DNA of 64,000 nt from NCBI GenBank assembly GCA_021014325.1, contig CM037476.1, forward strand, positions 18,884,827-18,948,826, read 5' to 3'. The DNA is from Plazaster borealis (lineage: Eukaryota > Echinodermata > Asteroidea > Forcipulatida > Labidiasteridae). Below the pieces are notes generated by a model, which worked only from the letters and a program-made list of their open reading frames with translations, was not told the DNA's origin and ran no database searches. The translations under genes were made by a program, and so were the position numbers. Of the stretch, positions 1 to 11,094 are shown piece after piece. Position 1 is the first letter of the stretch, and every line of letters begins with the position of its first letter.

Positions 1-404
1 TGTTGTCTTCAGGTAGCATGCAGGTGTGAGATTGGCATTCCATTCCTTAATCTTTCTTGATGGGGCTCGAAACATGTGCCTCTTGGTTCACTGCCCTGTG
101 TGTCTCCAACTCCACACACAATTTTTGTTATCTTTAAAATAAAATCAATAACATTGGAAAAGATTATTTTTGTTCTGTCGGTACTCGGTAAATTGAATGG
201 TTCTATGCTATCATGATCAAAATTTGTTGAGGTGGAGGGGGAAGTGGTAGAAAGTATAGCCTGGGGATAAGCCTTAAGCCGGGATTAAGACTTTTAGGGA
301 TCAAAGTTGATGTAGCATGTAGGAGAGCATGTATTTATAATGTGCACTTTTTTTTTACCCCAGCAGTGTGCTGGGTAGAGGTATTTCAGACTGTGTATTG
401 ACAG
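1..404. other. Non-coding stretch, nothing recognised
   Basis: AT-rich sequence with no convincing exon, RNA gene or repeat that I can match elsewhere in the window. It lies upstream of the first recognised RhoGEF exon and could be intron or flanking DNA. Confidence 0.4.
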
Positions 405-745
405 TGGCCGATTAAATCTTGCCATACCTATTTGTACTTTTTACAACACACCACATGACCTTAAAATGACCTTACATAAGAATAAGTTGTGACTGAAATA
501 AATTGTGGGAAGTCAGTTTTCGAACGTTTGTATGTAACCTTCACTGCAGTCTTTGTTTCTAGAATTTTTAGGCAAAGTAAAAAAATGCACCAGTTGATCA
601 TTTATTTATTTTATTATTATTATTATTTATCATCCTTGTTTTTATTTTTTAAAGAGGAAGATGAGGGCCTTTTTTTTCAAGTAGGAAGTAGTCAGACTTA
701 ACATTTGCTGGCTTTGTAGAACCTAGAAGTCCAAAATATGGGTAA
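405..745 (+). repeat. Interspersed repeat R1, copy 1
   Basis: This stretch shares long runs of similar sequence with 14640-14940 and 19010-19165. Shared words include GACCTTAAAATGACCTT, a GGGAAGTCAG segment, and the run around GAGGATGAGGGCCTTT ending in TTGCTGGC and a TGTAGAACC motif. The 70-codon ORF inside (489-701) is mostly a T-rich, repeat-derived reading frame, so I do not call it a gene. Class unknown. Confidence 0.55.
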
Positions 746-756
746 ATTAAATAAAT

Positions 757-985
757 CAATTAAAGGGATTGTATACGTTGATAATTGGAACCCACTGTTT
801 GTTTCAATCCTACATAGTTCCAGTTGTAGATATAATACCATAAAACTAACCTGTGAAAATTTCATTTCAAAAGGTGGTAGCGTTTTTGAGATATTGCCGA
901 AAATCTGGAGCGGTTATGTCCACGCAGGAAGAATAATTTGTACATCATGTGTTTTCAATCGTTCCTTTTTCCAGAGAAATTTTAA
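757..985 (+). mobile_element. Family C element, left half only
   Basis: It starts at a TTAA site (760-763) with AAGGGATTGTATACGTT, followed by the family-C core (AACCCACTGTTTGTTTCAAT, TGAAAATTTCATTTCAAAAG, GGTGGTAGCGTTTTTGAG, and GGAGCGGTTATGTCC). The right half present in the copies at 18085 and 43889 is missing, so this is a truncated non-autonomous DNA element. The 100-codon ORF across it is repeat-derived. Confidence 0.7.
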
Positions 986-1044
986 CAACTTAAAAAGCTC
1001 TAAGATATGTCAGGGAGGAATCCACATTTTTTTGCAGTAGAATT

Positions 1045-1215
1045 ACAGGCCTGGAATTTCATCTTTGGGAGGGCAAGGCCATTTTCATTCTGCAAAGGGC
1101 ACTTCCACTGGAAAATCTTAAAGTCTATGGGAAACTTTTGAAGGGGCACCAAGGCCAAGACAAGGGGCAACAGAGGCGATGGCCTCCATGTAATCCCAGG
1201 CCTGGAATTATCCAC
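1045..1215 (+). repeat. Repeat G, copy 1 (GGGGCACC-type)
   Basis: The segment with CAAAGGGCACTTCCA, GGAAAATCTTAAAGTCTATG and TTTTGAAGGGGCACCA recurs at 32690-32875 and in diverged form at 10135-10270. No termini or coding capacity could be assigned. The overlapping ORFs on both strands come from the repeat. Confidence 0.55.
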
Positions 1216-1591
1216 AGAGCAAGGACCTATGTTTGGTCCTCGCTTTCCAAACTGATTTTAATTTATAAAGATGTTGCTGAGATGTTCAACAACAAAAAAA
1301 TGTCTGTGTTATTTAATCGGAGTGGGAAACAGACCTGGGAAAAAAAACAGCATAATCATTTAGTCTGGTTTCCAGTCTAGTTGCTCGTGATTACCGGCCA
1401 TTATAGGAGGCAGAAACAAGATGTTAGTCCCATTCAAGGAACGTACAGGAGTGTAAATAGAAATTTAATGCAGAATCGAGGTGGTGGTAGCTAAGTCGGA
1501 TTTGTTTTAAACTTTTAAAGGTTTTTGTATGTTTTTTATCAGAAAGGTAGCCTATATGAATGAAAAAATAAAAGTGTGCTGAATCGTTGTT
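1216..1591. other. Non-coding stretch, nothing recognised
   Basis: No exon, RNA gene or cross-matching repeat was seen between repeat G and the family B element. Confidence 0.4.
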
Positions 1592-1965
1592 TTAAAGGTA
1601 TTGTACACGTTTGGTAATGACTCAAAACAAATATTAGCATAAAAACTTACTTGGTAACAAGCAACGGAGAGCTGTTGATAGTATAAAACATTGTAGGAAA
1701 CGACTCCCTCTGAAGTAACGTAGTTTTTGAGAAAGAGGTAATTTCTCACTAAAATAATAAAAACTTCTTGCAAGAAGTTTTTATTCCTATCTGAAAGCAC
1801 ACAAATTTGTACAACAAGGGTGTTTTTTCTTTCATCATTTTCTTGCAACTTCGATGACCAATTGAGCCCAAATTTTCACAGGCTTGTTATTTTATGCATA
1901 TGTTGGGATACACCAAGTGAAAACAGTGGTCTTTGACAATTACCAAACGTGTTCAGTGCCTTTAA
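1592..1965 (-). mobile_element. Family B inverted-repeat element, full length
   Basis: Bounded by TTAA on both sides (1592-1595 and 1962-1965). The ends are imperfect inverted repeats (AAGGTATTGTACACGTTTGG against CCAAACGTGTTCAGTGCCTT). The interior has the family-B landmarks CTTACTTGGTAACAAGCAAC, the small hairpin CTTCTTGCAAGAAG and AGCCCAAATTTTCACAGG. Length about 374 bp; no coding capacity. The TTAA flanks resemble the target choice of piggyBac-type transposons, but no transposase is present and the superfamily is inferred. Confidence 0.75.
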
Positions 1966-2044
1966 ACACGGTGAGGCTTGGTTCGAGATCATTTTACCGA
2001 GTTTGACGCGATAAAATTTTTGAGCTTACCGGGCCTCACCGTGT
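1966..2044. repeat. 79-bp inverted repeat abutting family B
   Basis: The 12-bp arms ACACGGTGAGGC (1966-1977) and GCCTCACCGTGT (2033-2044) are perfect inverted complements separated by 55 nt. The left arm begins directly after the family B end. It may be a very short inverted-repeat element or a remnant of a larger one. Confidence 0.6.
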
Positions 2045-3728
2045 ATAAACAACTTGTTTAAAACCTCTTCACTGCTCTTTTACTCCCTTATTCTAACTGA
2101 AGGACTATTTACATATATGTAGCAATAGACTCTGCAAGTCTCACGCATATCGAAAAACAAGAAAAAAAATTGAACGAAGACTATATTTTTCTATGAAATC
2201 AAATCTTATACAAAATTCTTTAAAATAAAATAACTCATAACAAGTTGTTTTAAATAAATTTACAATTTTTGTATTATACCAATAATTTGTTCAAATTAAC
2301 ATTGAAACAAAATTAAAACTTGGGACGAGGATGCTTATTGTTAGAAACCCCATTTGCCAATCACGCCCGAATGTGTGCCTCTATCATGTTTAATGACAAC
2401 ATGACTGTTAGTTGGGCAGCATTCTGAATTTTTCACAAGTAACCGGAAACGGAGGTCAAGTCTTTTTATCGGGTTTTCTTCGTTATTTTGTTGAAGTGGT
2501 TTTACATTCATATTGTTTATCACTTAGTATTACATTCCCAACATCATATATAATTTTCATGGCCATAAACTACATGTACACTAAACTAAAATAATTGACG
2601 AAACAAAATCCCGCCCACGTATTCGTAAAACTCCATATACGGTTGGGACCACCATGGTCCCGGAAGTTCGAATATGTGCGAGACTTAATTGCACAGTCTA
2701 TACACATTCGCTTTAATTTTGGCCAGACAGAAAGTAAAGTTTTGAAAGATCTATTTGCGGAACCACGCCTAAGATTTGCATGGAGGCGGTAACCGGTCGC
2801 AAGTACCCCTGATATCGCATGGCATTTTGGGTGGTAATCCGCAGTTTCTTTCTTCGAAAATGTGTGCGGCTTAGTATGAAATTGGGCTTTCGAGGCAGTT
2901 GAATTTCACTTCTTTTAAAATTAATTAAGCATACAAATCCAAGAAATGTCGGATTAACTTCAATCATGGCTGGATCGATGATCAGTGGATCGCCCACCCT
3001 CCCTGGCTGCTTCCTTTATAGCAACGTGGGATGCATTGAAGCATTTAAAATTGAAAAAAACAAAGAAGACAACGCTGTGTTTGGTCTACTGGAAACCTGA
3101 CAATTACTAGAAATGAAAAGCCAAGGAGAATTGGCTCTCGGAGGATTGTCTAAATATTAAAGAGCCAGCTTCTGTAAGTCCGTGTTTGCAGCGAGGGGTC
3201 GTAAAACCCACCTCCGTTGTCTTTTAAGTCGTAGCTTCTTTGGCTTCAGTTTGTTTTGATCTTATTAGCGGGGTTTTTTTATTTTGGGGAAGGTAGTTGT
3301 ATTTAAGTGGATTGTGAGACCACAGGGGAATGTTTTTTCTATGTCGAAAGTCCCAAGGGATGGTGGGTCTTGTTGGTTTTCTTTTGTTCTTCTGATGCCT
3401 TTTTACTATTTTGTTTCCGGAGCTGCGATTTTGGGAATCGTTGTGAGAAAGAAAAGACACTCGAAGGATAGATTAGGCAGGTAAAACACTAATCTTTTAT
3501 TAGACGAGACATCACGTGTACATGTAGCAGCATGGGATTGCTAAAGGTTTAGTGGTGGTGCAGTAATTGGTGGATCAGCAAATTTTTAGTAGCGGGCTTG
3601 TTTGTCATCAGAGATGCAAAGAGCTGCCCCAGGAGGAGAGTGGTAATAGGATTGATAAGACTGGGTTTCCTACGATGTCAGAAAGTCTTTTAAAAAAGTG
3701 AGTTCTTCTTGGGAGTAGCATTTCTTGT
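2045..3728. other. Non-coding stretch, no gene recognised
   Basis: Contains several 60-94 codon ORFs on both strands (for example 2595-2792, 2713-2997, 3224-3484). None has a domain, splice context or family resemblance that I can see, and opposite-strand ORFs overlap one another. Treated as intergenic or intronic. Confidence 0.45.
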
Positions 3729-4096
3729 TTAAGGCAGGGTTATACTTTTGATAATTGTCAAAGACCAGTATTCTCACTTGTTGTATCCCAACGTATGCAT
3801 GAAATAACAAACCTGTGAAAATTTGGGCTCATTTGGTCATCGAAGTTGCACGAAAATAATGAAAGAAAGTACACACTTGTTGCATAGAGTTTTATGCTTT
3901 CAGATGCCTGAGAAAGACTTCAGGTCTGAAGCCTTTTTGGGGATGAAAAATGTCTTTCTGTAAAAGTACATTACTCCAATGGGGGTTGTTTCTAACAGTG
4001 TTGTATAATATCAACAGCTCTTCAGTGCTCTTTACCAAGTAAGTTTGTATGGTCATTAACTTGTGGAGTAATTACCAAAAGTACACCCTGCCTTAA
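3729..4096 (+). mobile_element. Family B element
   Basis: Between TTAA sites 3729-3732 and 4093-4096. It starts GGCAGGGTTATACTTTTG and ends with the approximate inverse (GTACACCCTGCC). Interior landmarks match the copy at 6473: TCAAAGACCAGTATTCTCAC, AATTTGGGCTCA, and GCCTGAGAAAGACTTCAG. Confidence 0.75.
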
Positions 4097-4449
4097 AAAC
4101 AAAACAATAATACTTCACATTCTTCAAATAAAGAAATGGTAATGGTGAGATTTTAAACTCAAGATGAAAATTGTTTGATTTTTCAAATGGAAAAACTCTT
4201 AGTTTGTATCGAGTAATAACCTTTTTAAAATCTTGATTGGTGTTTCCTTTTTTTATTGAAAATTCTCCTGGTTGCATAAAATATAATGTCCAGTTTGAGC
4301 ATAAAACTTTGCTTTTGCTGTAAACCCCGATGTCGTGTTAGCTTTTACTGTTTGTAATTTAACTTATTTAATTTGCCAGTGTCTGTATTTATTGGCCGGT
4401 CCAGTTTAAATAAGTTAAGATGAACAATAGTATCCAGGGCTTGAATTTT

Positions 4450-4817
4450 GTGTCTGTATACGTTTGGTAAAGACTCTAAAAGAAATTGGCAATGAAAACT
4501 TACTTGGTAAGAAGTACAGCAGCTTTGGATAGTATAATGCATTTTGAGAAACTTTTCACTTAGAAGTACTGCGGTTTATCCCCAAAAAATTTGAATCTGA
4601 GAAACGTTTCTCAGATTGTGTATTCCAATTGTAGGTTATTCTTCCTGCGTAGACTTAACCGCTCCAGATTTTTCGGCAATATCTCAAAAATGCTACCACC
4701 TTCTGAAATGAAATTTTCACAGGTTAGTTTTATGGTATATCTACAGCTACTGTGAACATACTTGTAGGATTGAAAAAAAACAGTGGGTTCCAATTAGCAA
4801 ATGTATACAATCCCTTT
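4450..4817 (-). mobile_element. Family C element
   Basis: Left end TGTCTGTATACGTTTGG; right end the inverse of the family-C start (ATGTATACAATCCCTTT). Carries a hairpin of GAGAAACGTTTCTC type near 4600 and the diagnostic GGTTAGTTTTATGGTAT run. About 368 bp and non-coding. The ORFs at 4345-4542 and 4611-4793 are artefacts of it. Confidence 0.7.
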
Positions 4818-4874
4818 ATTTTAGCTCTTTGTCTACCCGGTTTGTGTTTATTTTTTTTAAACTAAGCCAATAGT

Positions 4875-4906
<32 letters not shown>

Positions 4907-6472
4907 ATATTATAAAGAATAATAAAGACGATAGAGTGGCCATCTTCAACTGACATTGAACTACATAAAGCTGGTATTCGGTAATATAATGATATAAAAA
5001 CAAAACATGTATTTTTTCTGTGTAAAAAAAACAGTGTATTTCGATTATTGAGGAATTTATTTTCATGGAACATTTTCTAACACGCAAACTAGTGATAACA
5101 TTCCCATGTAACCACCCAAAACAGCTGACTAACCTGTGCAAAGAGCGCCCTCGTACACCCCGACCCTGACCGGATGTGTACAAGGTATCATTATTAATAT
5201 CAACTCGCACTTGAACTGGTGTTGACTTTGGTCATAGTAACCAACAAAGGTTGTGATTTATAAGTGATATATAAATAGACTCTATGGGCTACTGGTATCA
5301 TCTGCGGCTGCACCCCCCCAGGGGAAGCGATAAATCTTTCGTAGCAATACCCCCTTGGCTTAGACATCCATGCCATGTTAATCATACCTGGGTCTTTAAG
5401 TTCGTGATTTATCTGGTGTTTAACCCACAAAGTATGACTTGGCTTTTGTTTTTTGGAATGCTGGATTGGTAAGTACACTCGTCATGTATATAAAGGGAGC
5501 GCTCTGAGGGTTCATGCGTTTGTAGGTTTTTCAACTTTGTGTACACACTTTGCAAAAACCGTAGTAGACTCGGAGAAAGGTTTCTATCAAGTCATGATCA
5601 TGTCGATGTGTACTTTTACCCTTCATTCGTGTACACAGGATTCTTGGAAGTCGGTAAATTTTCTTGTCTTTTTCTTCTTGTAATGCTCTCTTTAACACCA
5701 TTTCAAATTGTGTGAAATGTTCAGTCGTCGATTTTACATTAATTGCAATTTTTGTATCTGCTTCAAGAAATCATTCACCTTGTAATAAAGGGATCTTGTA
5801 AGATATTCACGATATTTGTAATAACATTATTACCCTTGGTGGTAGGCTAGCCATGTAGAGGTGCTAGACACCTGTTCCTCATTGCCACTCACTGGCTTGG
5901 TATTTAATACAATTTTGTACATTTGTTTATACTTTTATTTTCTCTGCCAGAGTTTGTTTGCTTTTGTTTGTTTTTGTTTTTTATAGTACCTTTTATTGAC
6001 TTGAAATGTTTTGCATTAATAGTGTAAAGTGTAAAAAAAAAAATTTTTTAAATGACATTAATAATGAGGTTTATTTTGTATTTAACAATAGATGTGTAGA
6101 TACAAACTCTCTTAAGGAATGCAACAATCCAGAAAGAACAAGTAATTTGTTTTGTACAATGTACATGTACCTATACTCTTGAAATCTTTCTGAATGTTCT
6201 TGAGGCAGGTGGTAACCCTGTTTCAGCCCCAGCCGAGTAGGTGGCAACGTGTCTGTGGTAGCAGTTGATTTGGGTCGACAGCACAAATCAGTCAAGTGTA
6301 GCCCCTCACCTTGAAGTGGCCGTCCCGGCCTTGTGATGTAAGGTGATCTCTAAGAAAAAAAAATTACAGCCCTATTTTGTTCATGGAGCTCCTTACCACA
6401 GAATTTATCTCTTATGGCTAACACTGAAGCAACTACGAATGGGCCCTAGAAGAGGAGCAAAGCGACAAAGTT
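4818..6472. other. Non-coding stretch with an (AAT)n microsatellite
   Basis: An AAT trinucleotide run lies at about 4879-4904. ORFs on both strands between 4816 and 5683 overlap each other and one runs straight through the microsatellite. No domain or splice context supports them. No gene recognised. Confidence 0.45.
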
Positions 6473-6862
6473 TTAAAGGCAGGGTATACTTTTGGTAATC
6501 GTCAAAGACCAGTATCCTCACTTGGTGTATCCCAACATATATGTATCAAATAACCAACCTGTGAAAATTTGGGCTCAATTGGTCATCAAAGTTGCACAAA
6601 AATAATGAAAGAAAACACACCCTTGTTGAATAGAATTGTGTGCTTTTAGATGCCTGAGAAAGGCTTCAAGCCTGATGAAGCCTTTCGGTAGTCAAATTTG
6701 TTTGGGTGAAAAATTACCTCTTTCTCTAAAACTACATTACTTCAAAGGGGGTTGTTCTAACAATTTTGTATAATATCAACAGCTCTCCAGTAATCTTGAC
6801 CAAGTAAGTTTTTATGGTCATTAGTTTTTGGAGTAATTACCAAAATACACCCTGCCTTTGAA
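6473..6862 (+). mobile_element. Family B element just upstream of a RhoGEF exon
   Basis: Starts at TTAA 6473-6476 with AAGGCAGGGTATACTTTTGG and ends at the inverse (ATACACCCTGCCTT) at about 6862, with TTGA in place of the second TTAA. The right end is only about 85 bp from the 3' splice site at 6946. Non-coding, about 390 bp. Confidence 0.75.
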
Positions 6863-6946
6863 CTTTCTTTTTCTTGTAGTTAATTTGGAAAGCTACAACC
6901 AGAATTCTTTTTTTGTTTTCAACTTCAATGTTGCTTTTTCTTGCAG

Positions 6947-7133
6947 TTAAGCGGGCCGCCTGGCATGAGGATTAAGGATCTGGTAGCAGACGTGACTATG
7001 GAGTATGAGATACCTAGACACCGGCTGCGAAGAGCTTCTACACTGGGAATCATCAGGGATGACGTCAGGCTCTCCTCACTGGCACGACAGGAGATCATTA
7101 TTGAGTCCAACTGCACGGAAGAATCAGAGGAAG
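6947..7133 (+). CDS. RhoGEF exon a (linker before the DH domain)
   Basis: Internal coding exon of 187 nt. The acceptor is a pyrimidine-rich run ending TTCTTGCAG and the donor is GAAG|GTGAGT. It enters in phase 0 and ends with one nucleotide of a split codon, which is completed to GAT (Asp) by the exon at 11427. It encodes 62 full codons: a Gly/Pro start, a stretch rich in basic and acidic residues (EYEIPRHRLRRASTLG), then RQEIIIESN and an acidic tail that leads into the DH domain. RRAS followed by T looks like a basophilic kinase consensus; that is inference. An apparent in-frame start at 6941 is a TTG inside the acceptor and not a real start. Upstream exons must lie left of the window. Gene identity beyond RhoGEF is not resolved. 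Confidence 0.8.
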
Positions 7134-7487
7134 GTGAGTCGAAGCACGTACCCCTGACCACAGTTACCCCAACTGCCAACACCACCCCCCCCCCCTAATT
7201 TTTTTTTTTTTTTAATTGAATAAATATAATAAATAATAAATAATAAATAAATAAATATAATGAAATACATTTTAAAAATTAAATAAAATAGTAAAGTAAA
7301 ACAATTTTTGTTAACTTAAATAAATAAATATAATATAATAATTGGCTCAGGTGAAGAAAGGTGATGTCAACATGAGGAGGGTGGGTCCAGGCTTCAAATT
7401 GACGCCTGTTGTAGAGAACCCTGGTCCCAGTTGGAAATTTTCTTTTCCCCCATAGAGGTGCCTTTTAACAAGGAAACTGCCCTCGCC
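7134..7487. other. Start of intron a; A/T simple-sequence tract
   Basis: Begins with the GTGAGT donor. It holds a C-run, a T-run and a long (AAATA)n-like low-complexity tract from about 7200 to 7340. No gene seen. Confidence 0.6.
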
Positions 7488-7490
7488 CTT

Positions 7491-7804
7491 AACCCTTCGA
7501 GCGCTGCCAACATTCTGAACTGTCATGCTGATTATCCATCCACAGGCCGCCAACGTTCCCTTACATTTATAAACTGTTCCCCTGTTTTTATCTGCAAGGA
7601 TAATTACACTTTACTGAAGTGTGATGTCAGATGTCCAGACTACCTTAAATGTTCTACCCTTCGAGTGCCGCCAACGTTCTGAAACGTCATACTGAATATC
7701 CATCCACAGGCCGCCAACGTTCCCTTACGTTCAAAAAGTGTTTTTTTAAATAGCCGGCCTGTGGATACAAAATTACCGAAAACGCTGCCGGCACTGTAAG
7801 GGTT
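7491..7804. mobile_element. Family K inverted-repeat element with internal duplication
   Basis: Terminal inverted repeats AACCCTTCGAGCGCTGCC and GGCACTGTAAGGGTT are approximate inverse complements. Inside, a segment of about 70 bp starting CCCTTCG and containing ATCCATCCACAGGCCGCC occurs twice, 164 bp apart (7493 and 7657). About 314 bp. ORF 7431-7682 crosses it and is not supported. The single copy in this window limits confidence. Confidence 0.55.
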
Positions 7805-9820
7805 AACCCTAAACCAACCCCCAACCCATCAAAATCTAACTGCATGTTTTGTTCGATTTTGTTAGACTGAGGCCTGTACTAGTACACTGATCATGTGAAT
7901 GATTTTCCCTTTTATAGCAGAGCAAAATGCTACACAAAATGCACCAGTTGCTACTCAAAAAACATCATTTTCTAATCAATATTAGCATTCAGTGTGCACA
8001 AAAAAATGTCCAGTTCAAATATTTTGCAAAGCAAAATTGCTTGATGAAATCGTTCCCTGCTGATAATGCTTTACATGGGATCAGGCATGTGTATACGTCA
8101 TAACCAGATCCAAATCCGACAGTTTGGATGATGAGTTACTTGTATCATGGCATTGGATTTTTTTTAGGGGAAGGATCCTAGTAAACCCACCAAGGGAGTT
8201 AGGGTTAATCATGGAGGTAGAATTAGAAGGAGATACAAAGACCAGGAGACTAAGTGTTAATGTCCAATATAAACAAAACCCAGAAGGCGTGCTAATCCAA
8301 TTAGCGACTCTCTTGAGACCGAATTGCAGCCGCGTTGCATTCTGGTAGCTTGTGCGCAAAAAGTTTGTACGCCGCGAATCTCACATTCAGACATGTTAGA
8401 CTTTTTGTATTATTGACAATGTGCATGTAAAGTTTAGAGCTGTCTATTTTGTGCGCGCATCCATCACGTGACCGAGCAAGCCTCGTGATTCCATCACATT
8501 GGAATCCGGACCGTGATTTGCTTTCAAAATGCATTTTGTTTAAACACAGACCTGCTAATGTGTACAATGTAAAGCGAAATTCTGGGAGTAAATTAATTTT
8601 TTTTTTTTTTTTTTTTTTTTATAGAGAAAAGAGAGATGAGATATTTTAAAAAACAATCATCAAAATATTTTTGAAACAAGTGGAAATTAAAAAATTAATA
8701 TAAAAAATGAAAAATTGGAATTTAAATTTAAAAAAAAAATCAATAAAAATTAATTTTTTTTTTTTCCTGTGGGGGGGGGGAAAGATTTGCTAGAATATAG
8801 CACTATATGTAAGCTTTAAAATGATGCATAATGTTAACATGTTTCCAAGAAGTAAATCAGTCATTTTAATAAATAACCTGAGCACATGCAAAATTTTAAA
8901 AAACGGGGTCGAGTTTATAGGGTTAAGGAGTAAAGGCGGGTGTATTAGTTTAACCAAACAACAATATAAACACTTTAAAACTGTCTTAAGGATCTAAAGA
9001 ACCAGGAACTTGTATGATATTTTTTATATTCGGATCGTTTGTAACTTCAAAGGCGGTCTATTAAAGCAGTATCGAGTTTCAGCATACCATGCCAGCTAAC
9101 CGTCCATTGGAAAAGCATTAGAGGTCATGATACCTTGCATGACTGTATCAGATTTACAAAGGCGGGTGTTTTTTCAATAAACATTTATACAACAATTTTA
9201 CAAAAAGTAAGATAAAGGTTTTCTTCTAATGTTTCTGACATGATATTTTGTATACACTGTCACAGAAACAAGCAGTCAACAACAAACCGTTGACCTATAC
9301 GTGTATGCTTTATACATATCTCTGTGGAGCATGTGCACGTGTAATGTACGCGCTTCGTGCAAAATGAGACCAGACTATTTGTAATGATATAAATAAGAAC
9401 CACTCTCTCTCAGTCTTCCTTTTTGTTTATACCCAAATAACCCAACATTCCAAAACATGTTTGAATATGTGCGAGGCTTGCTCCGTTTATTTGGAACCAC
9501 CAGCACATTTATTTTTACTCGCTTAGTCATTCTCTGGAAACAAGCAATAATTTCATATTAACAAGAAAATGTTCAGTCGTTATTAACAGTTACTGGTATT
9601 TGTACAAGTAGGAATTTAATGAGGTGTTAATAATTGATGATTGCTGATTGTGATGTAACAAGCTGTCAACTTGGTTTGCATGACCTACCTTAAGTATTAT
9701 CTTTTCTGGTAATGAAACCGAAGGACCTTCACTAAAGCGCCTAGCACTGTGACTCGAACGCTTGAAGATTCTTGTATCTGTGGTAATGTCAGCTTTTAGT
9801 TATGTGGGAAGAAAAACACA
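7805..9820. other. Intronic stretch with low-complexity tracts
   Basis: Poly-T and A/T-rich tracts near 8598-8760 and a G-run near 8771. ORFs at 8081-8359 (-), 8124-8348 (+), 8301-8567 (-) and 8449-8649 (+) overlap on both strands with no recognisable domain, so I do not call genes. A phrase at about 9462-9482 (GAATATGTGCGAGGCTTG) resembles one at about 2670, hinting at an old shared repeat. Confidence 0.4.
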
Positions 9821-9824
9821 AAAT

Positions 9825-9965
9825 AACGGAAAACCCACGCAATCAGGTTTATAGGCCAATCCACATTATGTGCTTGAGGCTCCAGAACCGGGATTTGAAC
9901 CAGGGTCCACAGTGGTGAGAGGCAGATAAGAAACCACTACGCTCAGCTGCGACAATAATTTCAGG
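9825..9965 (-). mobile_element. SINE family 3 (tRNA-derived), partial
   Basis: Read on the minus strand it has an A-box-like AGCGTAGTGGTTTC and a B-box CTGGTTCAAATCCCGG, followed by the family-3 body (GTGGATTGG, and TGATTGCGTGGGTTTTCC). Matches the plus-strand copies near 35038 and 50790. RNA polymerase III promoter boxes are expected for tRNA-derived SINEs. Confidence 0.65.
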
Positions 9966-10134
9966 CCTTGAAATTCCCACTGGACTTCTAGCAAGTATCA
10001 TTTATAATAAAACAAGTCCTGCACTATACATCTGATGTTTTTTGCACACACATAATTTTGAAGATTTGAAAATTAATTAAAATTTAATGTTCAGCAGATA
10101 TAAGATAACAATACATATGTACCGGGCGTGAAAT
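9966..10134. other. Short unassigned stretch
   Basis: Nothing recognised. Confidence 0.3.
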
Positions 10135-10270
10135 TCGCCCTTGAAGGGGCGCAGCATTTTTTTCCTCTGGTAAGCGGCACTTCTATGAGGAAAATATAAA
10201 TTTGTATTGGAACTTTGCAAAGGGCACAACACAGCAAAAGCACAGGGCACTACAGCAATTGCTGTGGGTG
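10135..10270 (+). repeat. Repeat G, diverged copy
   Basis: Shares GCAAAGGGCAC-type and GGGGCGC-type phrases and the general order of the copies at 1045 and 32690, but with lower similarity. Confidence 0.35.
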
Positions 10271-10334
10271 ATGTGGGTTATTTTGAGGCCTGCATACATG
10301 TACATGTACATGTATATAAATCAATTTAGCAAAG

Positions 10335-10520
10335 AATATAGAAAATTTGACCTGAAGGGGATTTGAACCTGCAATCTCCGGGTTTATGTGCCAGTACCCT
10401 ACCACAAAGTGAGTGATATAATCCAATGATGGTTCTCTTAATTTGTTGTTGTTGGGGGGGGGGGCCTCAGTCAGAAACGGGTTGAAAAGCAGGCCAAGAT
10501 CCCACTGAGCCAACCAAGGG
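10335..10520 (-). mobile_element. SINE family 1 (tRNA-derived), diverged
   Basis: On the minus strand a B-box-like GCAGGTTCAAATCCCC follows a decayed tRNA-like body. The flanking segment contains AAAATTTGACC and CAGTCAGAAAC fragments matching other family-1 copies. The A-box region is degraded. The ORF at 10250-10513 comes from this repeat. Confidence 0.55.
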
Positions 10521-10529
10521 TTCTCCCCA

Positions 10530-10790
10530 TGTACAAGCTAGCGTATCAGGCCGATATTCGCAAAATGCAGGTCGATATGCGCAAGTTGCAGCCGATATGA
10601 AAACAAATTAAATACAAATTTAATTTATCACTATTATTATTAGTTTTACTCAAGATCAAATTCACAAAAATTATGAAAATAAAAACTGTTCAGAATGCCC
10701 CAGATTGCTTGTACTTTTGAAACCAAAGATGGACACCAAGTAAAAAACATTCCGAGGACCTTGTTTCAATTCAGTGTGCTTAGGCCAAGC
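10530..10790. repeat. Repeat R4 (TATCGGCCCGATACGC type)
   Basis: Contains CATGTACAAGCTAGCGTATC and tandem GATAT-GC-AA phrases. Related phrases occur at 13060-13300 and, on the other strand, at 16840-17155, together with a shared ACCTTGTTTCAATTCAG segment. No termini identified. Confidence 0.45.
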
Positions 10791-11090
10791 AGGGCTCGAA
10801 TTTTGGGAGAAAAATCTACAAGACTACAGGGCTTGTTGCTCAAAATGTTTACTGGACCAGATGTTTTTTTCACAAGACCAGTCATAAGAAAAGATTTGAA
10901 CTGTTTAATTTGAACAAGCACTGAGAGAAGATTTATATCTCATTTGTAATTATGGGCATGTATTCTTCAATACTCAGCAGATTGAAAGATTTTTATCAGA
11001 ATGAAAGTCAACATTTGAACAAAAACACAAGACCGCCGGACTTGTCGAGTCATGAGCTTACTGGCCCGTTGCTGAAATCACTGGCCTCGG
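10785..11090 (+). repeat. Repeat R3, longest copy
   Basis: Contains GGGCTCGAATTTTGGGAG, GGGCTTGTTGCTCAAAATG and, further on, AAGCACTGAGAGAAGATTTA and GACCGCCGGACTTGT. The same order is seen at 29300-29690 and, truncated, at 12290-12385. ORF 10695-10913 lies in it and is not supported as a gene. Confidence 0.6.
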
Positions 11091-11094
11091 CCCA

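Noticed and set aside
3224..3484. Small membrane protein (78 or 66 codons) on either strand
   Set aside because: Opposite-strand ORFs overlap, hydrophobic stretch alone is not evidence, and no splice or family support was seen.
6941..6946. Start codon for RhoGEF exon a at 6941
   Set aside because: The bases TTGCAG are the end of the splice acceptor; the TTG is not a plausible start.
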